Below, piece after piece: positions 5,957-11,517 of a stretch of DNA of 11,517 nt (the stretch's first letter is position 1; every line of letters starts with the position of its first letter). The DNA is taken from the NCBI GenBank assembly GCA_002493835.1, contig DLAA01000063.1, positions 1-11,517 of the forward strand, written 5' to 3'. The stretch comes from Lachnospiraceae bacterium UBA7060. GTDB taxonomy: Bacteria > Bacillota > Clostridia > Lachnospirales > Lachnospiraceae. Below the pieces are notes generated by a model. The model saw nothing but the letters and a program-made list of their open reading frames with translations, did no database searches and had not been told where the DNA came from. Made by a program: the position numbers and the translations under genes.

Positions 5957-7963
5957 ATGAAAGTAAAGGAATTTCTGAAAAAGCGCAGGAAGTGGCTGAT
6001 TGCTGTTGTGATTTTTGGAATTATAGGGGCAGTGGCGGTCTCTTTTGCGGGCAGGGCGAAAAGGGCAGGAAAGGTTCCGGACGAAGTCCCGGCGCAGGAG
6101 ACGGCGAATGTGGAAAGGCGTTCCCTGATGGAAACGGTGTCTGCCACGGGCAAAGTTGTCAGCGCGGAAGATAAGAACGTCACTGTATCCCTGTCCGGGG
6201 TGAAAGTCAAGGAAGTGAAGGTCGGGGTGGGGGACAGTGTGAAGGCAGGAGATGTGATCTGTCTGTTTGATACTGCGGATCTGGAAGAGGATCTGGCGGA
6301 TGCAAAGACGACCTTGAACGTCTCGGAAGGGAAATCCGCGGTGGATGTAGCAGGCGCGCAGAGAGGACTGTCTGAGGCGCAGACTTCAGGGGAAATCGAT
6401 ATAGCGCGCGCCAATGCGGATGCAGATGAGGCATATAACGATTATCTGCGAGCCCAGACAGACGTGGAGGAGGCGGAGGATGACTACATAGAGGCGCAGG
6501 AGGCCACCGCCATTAAGAATGGGGAGTGGGAAGCGGCCAAAAAGCGAATGGAGGAGCTTGAGGACGATATGGAGGAAGCCAAGGAAGAGGTGGAAGAACT
6601 GTCGGATGCGGCCGAAAAGGCCACCGGGTACGCTGCGGAATTTTCTAACACGGTAAACGAACTGGCAAGTATCATTCCCGCGGAGAATAAGGAGAAGGAT
6701 GTAAAGAGTTTCCTGTATATAGACAATAAGGAACTGGATTCCTTCGTGGCATCCGATTTCGTGAAAGCTGAGGCGGACGAGAGTTTGAAAACGCAGGTGG
6801 AAACCTATCTTGGGACACTTAAGGGCTTACAGACCTCATATCTTGCTGCAAAGAAGAATCAGACCGCTTATGAGGCGGCAAATGCGGTGTATCAGGCAGC
6901 TTCGGCGGATTATCAGGAAGCCCAGCAGGAGGCTTCTTCATGGGAGTCAAAGTATAACTCCGCAAAAAACAGCGAGAGCAGCTATGAGAACGCTCTCGAT
7001 CAGGCGATCAGCAATTCTGATTCCAAATATGACACCTACGAACAGCAGGTGAGGAATAAGGAAGATGCTGTCAGAAACAGCGAAAGTACTGTGAGCAGCA
7101 AGGAGGATACGCTGACCAATTCTCAGCTGAACGCGTCCACGGCATCATTGTCGGATAAACAGCAGATCCGAAGCCTGGAGGAGCAGATTGAGGCATGTAC
7201 GGTCAAAGCGCCGATAGACGGCGTGATCACTTCGCTCAACGTGGCGGAAGGAGATACATTCAGCGGTACGAATGATGCGGCGGTTGCCGTGATAGAAGAT
7301 GTCTCCGACTATGAAGTGGAGGCGGAAATTGACGAATATGATATTGTTAAGATCAAGGAAGGACAGTCGGTAGTCATCAAGACGAACGCCACCGGTGATC
7401 TGGAGCTGGACGGTCAGGTGAAGGAGATCGCGCCGCGTGCCAGCTCAGCGGAGAGCAGCAGCTCAAGTGTGACCTACAAGGTGACGGTTTCGATCGATAC
7501 GCCCTGCGAGGATCTGCGGATGGATATGACCGCGAAGCTGAGCATTGTGATCGAGAGCAGGGAGGATGTGCTGACAGTTCCTTATGACGCGGTACAGGAG
7601 GCGGTGGACGGGAGCTATTATGTGGAGCTGGTGCGGGAACAGGGCAATGACGGGGAGCTGCCGGAGGGCGGCAGGGTTCATGACGAAGAACAGCCTGTGG
7701 AGACTGACAGGGAGCAGGATACGGAAAAACAGACGGAAGCCCGGGAGGACAGACCCATGCCAGGGAACGGTATCGGCTTGGAAGGAAACATCAGTGCGGG
7801 TGAGCGGATTACGGTGGAAAAGGGGATTGAAAGTGATTATTATATCGAAGTGATAAGTGATGAAGTCGTGGAGGGCATGAAGGTGATTGTGCCGGCTTCC
7901 GATGACGGCGGACAGGATTTCAGGGGCATGGCTGGCAGGCAGGGTCCCATGGGAGGATTCTAG
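5957..7963 (+). CDS. HlyD/MacA-type membrane-fusion (periplasmic adaptor-like) protein, unusually long
   Basis: A 668-residue adaptor subunit of a MacAB/YknXYZ-like efflux pump. A single N-terminal membrane anchor (about 12-31) follows basic residues. The first half of the lipoyl-like domain is about 60-110 (VSATGKVVSA, VGDSVKAGDVICLFD). A long Ala/Glu-rich coiled-coil-like section with heptad character runs about 112-410, then the second lipoyl half (CTVKAPIDGVITSLNVAEGD, about 412-432) and beta-barrel and membrane-proximal domains to about 655. The whole of E. coli MacA is about 370 residues, so this hairpin is very long. An acidic, proline-containing insert (about 561-610) interrupts the membrane-proximal part, and the C-terminus is Gly-rich (FRGMAGRQGPMGGF). 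ATG 5957 is chosen because GAGG at 5946-5949 fits; GTG 5954 is too close. It is followed within 1 bp by the ATPase gene. The three exporter genes look visibly more GC-rich than the regulator genes before them. The export substrate is unknown. Confidence 0.9.
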   Translation: MKVKEFLKKRRKWLIAVVIFGIIGAVAVSFAGRAKRAGKVPDEVPAQETANVERRSLMETVSATGKVVSAEDKNVTVSLSGVKVKEVKVGVGDSVKAGDVICLFDTADLEEDLADAKTTLNVSEGKSAVDVAGAQRGLSEAQTSGEIDIARANADADEAYNDYLRAQTDVEEAEDDYIEAQEATAIKNGEWEAAKKRMEELEDDMEEAKEEVEELSDAAEKATGYAAEFSNTVNELASIIPAENKEKDVKSFLYIDNKELDSFVASDFVKAEADESLKTQVETYLGTLKGLQTSYLAAKKNQTAYEAANAVYQAASADYQEAQQEASSWESKYNSAKNSESSYENALDQAISNSDSKYDTYEQQVRNKEDAVRNSESTVSSKEDTLTNSQLNASTASLSDKQQIRSLEEQIEACTVKAPIDGVITSLNVAEGDTFSGTNDAAVAVIEDVSDYEVEAEIDEYDIVKIKEGQSVVIKTNATGDLELDGQVKEIAPRASSAESSSSSVTYKVTVSIDTPCEDLRMDMTAKLSIVIESREDVLTVPYDAVQEAVDGSYYVELVREQGNDGELPEGGRVHDEEQPVETDREQDTEKQTEAREDRPMPGNGIGLEGNISAGERITVEKGIESDYYIEVISDEVVEGMKVIVPASDDGGQDFRGMAGRQGPMGGF

Positions 7964-7964
7964 G

Positions 7965-8672
7965 ATGGAACGGAAGAAGGTGATACAACTGGAGGATATC
8001 TATAAACGGTTTTATATCGGAACGCCCAACGAACTGCAGGTATTAAACGGAATCAGCCTGACTGTGGGGGAGGGGGAGTTTGTTGCCATTGTAGGACAGT
8101 CCGGATCAGGCAAGTCCACTTTGATGAATATCATAGGCGCGCTGGATCGTCCCACCGAGGGCAGTTACTATCTGGATCAGGTGGATATGAATGCGGCAAA
8201 AGACACGGAACTGTCCCGGATACGCAACCGCAAGATCGGTTTCGTATTTCAGACTTACAATCTGATCTCCAAGACCAACGCCATCAAAAATGTGGAGATG
8301 CCCATGCTCTACGCAGGCATGGCGCGAAAAAAGAGGCTGGAGCGGGCGAAGGAGCTTTTGACGCTGGTAGGCATGGAGGAGAGAATGCACCATCTGCCGG
8401 AGGAACTCTCCGGCGGACAGAAACAGCGCGTGGCTATCGCGCGTGCCATGGCAAACGATCCGGCGATCATTCTGGCGGACGAACCGACAGGGGCACTGGA
8501 TTCCGGTACGGGGCGCATGGTGATGGATATTTTTCACAGGCTGCACAAGGAGCAGGGGAAAACCATTGTGCTGATCACCCATTCCCCGGAGCTGGCGGAG
8601 GAGACGGAGCGTCTGATCACGATCAAGGACGGCAATATTACGGGAGAGAGGAGCGGCAGGGATAGACAATGA
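7965..8672 (+). CDS. ABC transporter ATP-binding protein (MacB/LolD/YknY type)
   Basis: A 235-residue cytoplasmic ATPase that powers the exporter. Motifs in order: Walker A GQSGSGKST (about 46-54), Q-loop VFQTYNLIS, ABC signature LSGGQKQRVAIARAMANDP, Walker B IILADEPTGALDS and the H-loop LITHSPELAEE. The EPTGALDS form is characteristic of the MacB/LolD/FtsE branch (family 3.A.1.122-like), which works with FtsX-fold permeases. ATG 7965 is chosen because GGGAGG (7951-7956) precedes it by 8 nt; the frame extends upstream to 7887, but that part overlaps the adaptor gene and is not domain-like. Its stop overlaps the permease start (ATGA, 8669-8672), so the three genes 5957-9955 form one translationally coupled operon. 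In E. coli MacB this domain is fused to the permease; the split form is typical of Gram-positive bacteria. Confidence 0.96.
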   Translation: MERKKVIQLEDIYKRFYIGTPNELQVLNGISLTVGEGEFVAIVGQSGSGKSTLMNIIGALDRPTEGSYYLDQVDMNAAKDTELSRIRNRKIGFVFQTYNLISKTNAIKNVEMPMLYAGMARKKRLERAKELLTLVGMEERMHHLPEELSGGQKQRVAIARAMANDPAIILADEPTGALDSGTGRMVMDIFHRLHKEQGKTIVLITHSPELAEETERLITIKDGNITGERSGRDRQ

Positions 8673-9955
8673 TCATTTATGAGAATATAAGGCTTGCGCT
8701 GTCCGGGTTGGCGGCAAATAAAATGCGCGCGCTGCTAACGATGCTGGGTATTATTATCGGTATTGCTTCCGTGATTGCAATTATGACGGTTGGCAATTCC
8801 ATGACGACTTCCGTGTCCGATTCCATGGCATCCATGGGGGCAAACAATATCACGGTAGGTCTGCAGCAGAAGGCGGATGAGGAGGAGAGCACGGAGGAGG
8901 GGCTGCAGTTTGGCGGTCCGCCAAGAAGGGAGACGGCAGAGGATGAGGATGGGTTTACCGTTGAGATGCTGGAAAACTACTGTGAAACCTACAGGGATTC
9001 CATACAGGCGATCTCCGCTTCGGAGGATGTGGGAAGTGGTCAGATCGTGGAGGGGAGCCTTTATGCAAATGTATCTGTCACGGGCACCAGTCTGGGATAT
9101 TTTGTGGCAAACAGCATAGATATCCTCACGGGACGGTTTTTCCGGGAGAGAGAGTTTGACGATGGCGTGCGTGTCGCCCTGATTTCGGATCTGGCGGTGG
9201 ACAATATCTTTGGCGGAGATAAAGAGACCGCTGTGGGCAGTCAGGTGCAGGTCAATGTGGGAGACAAATATTACAGCTTTACCGTGGTGGGAATTTATGA
9301 GTACGACCAGTCCGCGTCAGGGTTCTCCTCTTCCTCCACAAAGGACACGACGACACAGATGTACATTCCATTAAAGACGGCAAAAGAGCTGACTCACACA
9401 GAGAATTATTTACAGTTTACCGTGGTGACCACGACCGGCGTGGACGCGGATACGTTTACGGAGACGACGGAAAACTTCTTTTCACCGTATTATAGGAATA
9501 ACCGCAAGTTCGAACCGTCTGCTTTCAGTATGTCTTCCATGGTGGAGGAGATGACCTCCATGCTGGGGACGATCACGCTGGCGATTTCTGTGATCGCGGG
9601 TATTGCCCTGCTTGTGGGCGGCATCGGTGTTATGAATATCATGCTTGTCTCCATCACGGAACGAACGAAGGAGATCGGTACGCGCAAGGCGCTGGGGGCG
9701 CCAAACAGCTCCATCAGATTGCAGTTTATTGTAGAATCCATTGTGATCTGCCTGATTGGCGGGATCATCGGCATTGTGCTGGGCGTGGCTCTGGGTATGG
9801 GGCTGGCGAATCTGCTTGGCACTTCAGCCTCTCCCTCGGTACAGAGCATTGTCCTGTCACTCACGTTTTCCATGGTGATTGGCCTGTTTTTCGGATATTA
9901 CCCGGCCAACAAGGCGGCAAAAATGAATCCCATCGAGGCTCTCAGATACGAGTAG
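8669..9955 (+). CDS. ABC transporter permease, MacB/FtsX fold
   Basis: A 428-residue permease with the four-helix FtsX/MacB layout. TM1 is about 19-43 (RALLTMLGIIIGIASVIAIM). It is followed by a large extracytoplasmic MacB core domain (about 44-290), which contains TGRFFREREFDDGVRVALIS and the conserved VVGIYE strand. TM2 is about 298-325 (AISVIAGIALLVGGIGVMNI), TM3 about 352-378 and TM4 about 393-412. The cytoplasmic loop after TM2 has SITERTKEIGTRKALGA, the typical coupling element that contacts the ATPase. The protein ends PANKAAKMNPIEALRYE, a hallmark C-terminus. An acidic segment near residues 70-95 (EEESTEEG, RRETAEDEDG) is an unusual insert early in the core domain. It overlaps the ATPase gene by 4 bp and is last in the operon. 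It probably works as a mechanotransmitting exporter for an antimicrobial, peptide or lipid-like substrate; this is inferred from the family, not seen. Confidence 0.95.
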   Translation: MIIYENIRLALSGLAANKMRALLTMLGIIIGIASVIAIMTVGNSMTTSVSDSMASMGANNITVGLQQKADEEESTEEGLQFGGPPRRETAEDEDGFTVEMLENYCETYRDSIQAISASEDVGSGQIVEGSLYANVSVTGTSLGYFVANSIDILTGRFFREREFDDGVRVALISDLAVDNIFGGDKETAVGSQVQVNVGDKYYSFTVVGIYEYDQSASGFSSSSTKDTTTQMYIPLKTAKELTHTENYLQFTVVTTTGVDADTFTETTENFFSPYYRNNRKFEPSAFSMSSMVEEMTSMLGTITLAISVIAGIALLVGGIGVMNIMLVSITERTKEIGTRKALGAPNSSIRLQFIVESIVICLIGGIIGIVLGVALGMGLANLLGTSASPSVQSIVLSLTFSMVIGLFFGYYPANKAAKMNPIEALRYE

Positions 9956-10060
9956 GGTGTTACACAGAGAGATAAAAGGCCGGACTGTCGCATTTGAAAT
10001 GGAATAAAGGACAAAGGTATTTTATTACAACAGCGCTTATGTGTGTCCGGTTCTTCTCAC

Positions 10061-10085
10061 ACAGCCGGAAAATGTTTCCGGCTGT
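10061..10085. repeat. perfect 11-bp inverted repeat (hairpin)
   Basis: ACAGCCGGAAA (10061-10071), 3-nt loop ATG, TTTCCGGCTGT (10075-10085). The stem is perfect, but no T-tract follows on either strand, so it is not a standard intrinsic terminator. It could stabilise the 3' end of the exporter mRNA, act as an operator or be a dispersed palindrome. Confidence 0.75.
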
Positions 10086-10090
10086 ATGTC

Positions 10091-10135
10091 AAAAGAGGCG
10101 GTGTGGTTCTAACGTATGAATCCGCACCGTCTTTT
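10091..10135. terminator. bidirectional terminator-like hairpin
   Basis: AAAAGA and CGGTGTGG (10091-10096, 10099-10106) pair with CCGCACCG and TCTTTT (10122-10129, 10130-10135). Only a 2-nt bulge and one G-T wobble interrupt the stem. A-rich and T-rich flanks are part of the stem, as in terminators that work in both directions. It probably ends the exporter operon. Confidence 0.6.
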
Positions 10136-10195
10136 CGTTGTGTGCACAGCGGGGCACGTTTCTAACAGGTTAAAGTCATGTGTTCTGCAAGTTGT

Positions 10196-10270
10196 CAACA
10201 GCTTGCCAGTGAATGTCTAGTCGGAGTAATCGCCAGTGAGCTCCGCAGCAAGCATCCAGTGCTTTGGGTT
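10196..10270. repeat. possible interspersed repeat fragment
   Basis: The block contains GCCAGTGA twice (about 10205 and 10231) and a distant pair CTTGC / GCAAG near its ends. On the minus strand it reads a short MLAAELTGDYSD-like peptide. From memory such sequence recurs in intergenic DNA of gut clostridia, but that is an impression rather than a search result. No gene is supported. Confidence 0.25.
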
Positions 10271-10319
10271 ACTGAAAAAAATGATACTTGGTTTTGATAA
10301 AATTCAAATAAAAATGGAC

Positions 10320-10350
10320 TTGACACATAAATCTTACTGGTGTAAGATTT
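10320..10350 (+). promoter_or_regulatory. beta-lactamase promoter 1 with BlaI-like operator
   Basis: Perfect -35 TTGACA (10320-10325), 17-bp spacer, -10 TAAGAT (10343-10348). Overlapping the spacer and -10 is a 9-bp inverted repeat, AAATCTTAC (10329-10337) and GTAAGATTT (10342-10350), around TGGT. A palindrome with TTAC...GTAA arms placed over the -10 box is the arrangement of BlaI/MecI operators in Gram-positive bacteria. The repressor gene is not in the window. Confidence 0.82.
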
Positions 10351-10381
10351 GTGCTGAAACTCTTAACTTTTAGAAAAAATT

Positions 10382-10411
10382 TTTACCCATGAATCTTACA
10401 AATGTAAGATT
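10382..10411 (+). promoter_or_regulatory. beta-lactamase promoter 2 with BlaI-like operator
   Basis: A second copy of the preceding promoter-operator: TTTACC (10382-10387) as a weaker -35, 17 bp, TAAGAT (10405-10410). An 8-bp inverted repeat AATCTTAC (10392-10399) / GTAAGATT (10404-10411) overlaps it. By eye 24 of 30 positions match the copy at 10320-10349, exactly 62 bp upstream. Two operators would allow cooperative repression. Confidence 0.75.
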
Positions 10412-10777
10412 AAAAAATAAAGGATTTGACTATTTTAGACATTTGCTGAAAGAGGATTGATAGAAGATGATAGGTAATCTTTTTCATATTAATCAGGGAT
10501 CAAAAGACAATATTATTTGTGGAAATGCAGCCCATGTACCTTATTGCTGCTAAAAATTGTAATCCTTTGCCGGAAAGAATGGATATACGGATGCAGCAGG
10601 GCATACATTGGTAACTTGTGCCAAAATGATGCAGTCATGGAGCAGCTGTCAGAGAAAAAGGAGAGTAAGAGGAGATTTTATTAAAGTCTCATTAGAAAAA
10701 CAGCGTAACAAAAATAGAAAAAACAAATTGCGAAACAAACTAAAAATGAAAGGTGTCAGGACAAATTGGAGGTAATT
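10412..10777 (+). other. long untranslated leader or decayed gene ahead of the beta-lactamase
   Basis: About 365 bases lie between the last -10 box and the beta-lactamase start. Short frames exist: 10467-10553 (28 codons, weak AGAGG upstream) and 10626-10775 (49 codons, very basic, no ribosome binding site, ending 2 nt before the beta-lactamase ATG). None resembles a known protein. It may hold the relic of a leading gene of the operon; in C. difficile a small membrane gene precedes the class D beta-lactamase, but no hydrophobic frame with a start is seen here. Confidence 0.45.
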
Positions 10778-11506
10778 ATGAAAAAGAAAAACAATTATTT
10801 TAAAGTGGCATATTGCGTAGCTGTATGTGCATTTATTTTAACAGGCTGCTCTAATAACTACAGTACAGATGAAAAGATATTTATGGAAAATGAAAAAGAA
10901 GAACTGGAAGAAGAAAAAATGGGGGAACTAGAAGTAGAATCAAGTGGTGCTTCCATAGAGGCAGATACAGAAAATTCTACTGACAGCACAGTCATGGAAC
11001 CAGAGATCGTGGATGTGGACTGGTCAGAATATTTTAACGGATTGAATGGAGCCGCAGTTGTATATGATGCCACTAACAGACGGTATACAATGTATAACGG
11101 TGATTCTGCATTGACCAGAAGCTCGCCATGTTCCACATTTAAGATTATTTCTTCCCTGATTGCCCTGGAGAATGGAATCTTTGAGCCGGAGGATTCCACA
11201 AGGGAGTGGAGTGGTGAAGTATTCTGGAATGAGGATTGGAATAAAGATATTGATTTTAGTGAAGCATTCCGTACTTCCTGTGTATGGTATTACAGACAGG
11301 TTATAGATGATATTGGGAAGGATATGATGCAAAAAGAACTGGATAAACTTCAGTATGGCAATTGTGATATTTCTGATTGGGAGGGACGGTTGAATACAAA
11401 CAATAATAATCGGGCTTTAACAGGTTTTTGGATCGAATCCTCTTTAATGATCTCACCTAAAGAACAGGTAGAGGTAATGGAACGTATCTTTGGTGATAAT
11501 TTCTAA
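10778..11506 (+). CDS. class D beta-lactamase lipoprotein, lacking the C-terminal KTG motif
   Basis: A 242-residue OXA-like serine beta-lactamase that would hydrolyse penicillins at the outer face of the membrane. The signal peptide ends in a lipobox ILTGC (about 20-24), so it should be lipid-anchored, followed by an acidic linker (about 30-80). Catalytic motifs: STFK in SPCSTFKIISS (nucleophile serine and carbamylated lysine), SxV as SCV in FRTSCVWYYRQ, and YGN in LQYGNCDIS. Then comes FWIESSLMISPKEQVEVMERIF. Relatives continue for about 50-60 residues with the KTG (KSG) motif and a final helix. Here TAA at 11504-11506 ends the frame after FGDNF. ATG 10778 is chosen because GGAGG (10768-10772) precedes it; TTG 10766 overlaps that site. 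Regulation by BlaI is inferred from the two upstream operators. It is either frameshifted at its 3' end or truncated, and is probably inactive as read. Confidence 0.85.
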   Translation: MKKKNNYFKVAYCVAVCAFILTGCSNNYSTDEKIFMENEKEELEEEKMGELEVESSGASIEADTENSTDSTVMEPEIVDVDWSEYFNGLNGAAVVYDATNRRYTMYNGDSALTRSSPCSTFKIISSLIALENGIFEPEDSTREWSGEVFWNEDWNKDIDFSEAFRTSCVWYYRQVIDDIGKDMMQKELDKLQYGNCDISDWEGRLNTNNNNRALTGFWIESSLMISPKEQVEVMERIFGDNF

Positions 11507-11517
11507 GGAAAGAACCG

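Larger units (their letters stand above)
9956..10319. other. intergenic region without a gene
   Basis: No open frame here has both a ribosome binding site and protein-like content. What is visible is a perfect 11-bp hairpin (10061-10085), a terminator-like hairpin (10091-10135) and a repeat-like GC-richer block (about 10196-10270). There is also a weak long-range pairing between GGCCGGAC (about 9978-9985) and GTCCGGTT (about 10045-10052), which is too far apart to call. Confidence 0.6.

Noticed and set aside
5902..6414. 170-codon minus-strand frame opposite the adaptor gene
   Set aside because: Serine/threonine/alanine-rich mirror of the adaptor coding sequence with no recognisable domain; the plus strand gene explains the region fully.
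7887..7964. Upstream extension of the ABC ATPase frame to an earlier start
   Set aside because: The added 26 residues overlap the adaptor gene and do not look like an ATPase N-terminus. ATG 7965 has GGGAGG at proper spacing.
8106..8669. 187-codon minus-strand frame opposite the ABC ATPase gene
   Set aside because: It lies entirely antisense to a perfectly conserved ATPase and has no domain features; a shadow of GC-rich codons.
10467..10553. 28-codon frame in the beta-lactamase leader
   Set aside because: AGAGG lies 11 nt upstream, which is too far, and the peptide resembles nothing known. Kept only as a description of the leader.
10626..10775. 49-codon very basic frame ending 2 nt before the beta-lactamase ATG
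   Set aside because: No ribosome binding site and a low-complexity K/R/N content typical of A-rich DNA; not enough to call a gene.
1..11517. CRISPR arrays, tRNA or rRNA genes, insertion sequences, integrase or phage genes
   Set aside because: No regularly spaced repeats, no RNA gene signatures and no transposase-like or integrase-like motifs were found in any frame.

Overview
The window looks like a chromosomal segment from a Gram-positive anaerobe of the Bacillota, most probably a gut clostridium of the Lachnospiraceae type. The evidence is purine-rich ribosome binding sites ahead of nearly every gene, a GPH-type sugar transporter and GH78 rhamnosidase, a stand-alone small alarmone synthetase, MacB-like efflux genes with a separate ATPase, and a class D beta-lactamase with BlaI-like operators. 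No outer-membrane component is visible. Family assignments come from motifs read by eye; no database search was possible.

Region 1 (1-2425) is a decayed sugar-use locus. It holds the 3' part of a GPH sugar transporter without its C-terminus, fused at about 946 to fragments of an alpha-L-rhamnosidase that carries a frame change, a nonsense codon and apparent internal deletions. That is fused in frame at about 1907 to a truncated flavodoxin. The stretch ends in a strong terminator at 2351-2388.

Region 2 (2467-9955) is the coherent part. Unit A encodes an OmpR-type response regulator and a RelQ-like small alarmone synthetase. Unit B encodes a canonical OmpR-type response regulator and its histidine kinase. 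Unit C encodes a long membrane-fusion protein, an ABC ATPase and a MacB-type permease. Each unit is preceded by the same promoter architecture: CTTTAG, 5 bp, [C/T]TTTAG, 10 bp, then a TATAAT-like -10 box, with no -35 hexamer. This is the layout of promoters activated by PhoB/OmpR-type regulators. It predicts one regulon in which the two-component system controls itself, the alarmone synthetase unit and the exporter. This link between an envelope-sensing system, (p)ppGpp synthesis and an efflux pump is the main candidate for an undescribed system here.

Region 3 (9956-10777) has no convincing gene. It contains a perfect 11-bp hairpin, a terminator-like hairpin, and two near-identical promoter-operator units 62 bp apart whose inverted repeats match the BlaI/MecI operator style. 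Region 4 (10778-11506) is a lipoprotein class D beta-lactamase that has its STFK, SxV and YGN motifs but stops before the KTG motif, 11 bases from the window end, so it may be frameshifted. No blaI or blaR1 gene lies in the window. No tRNA, rRNA, CRISPR array or complete mobile element was seen.
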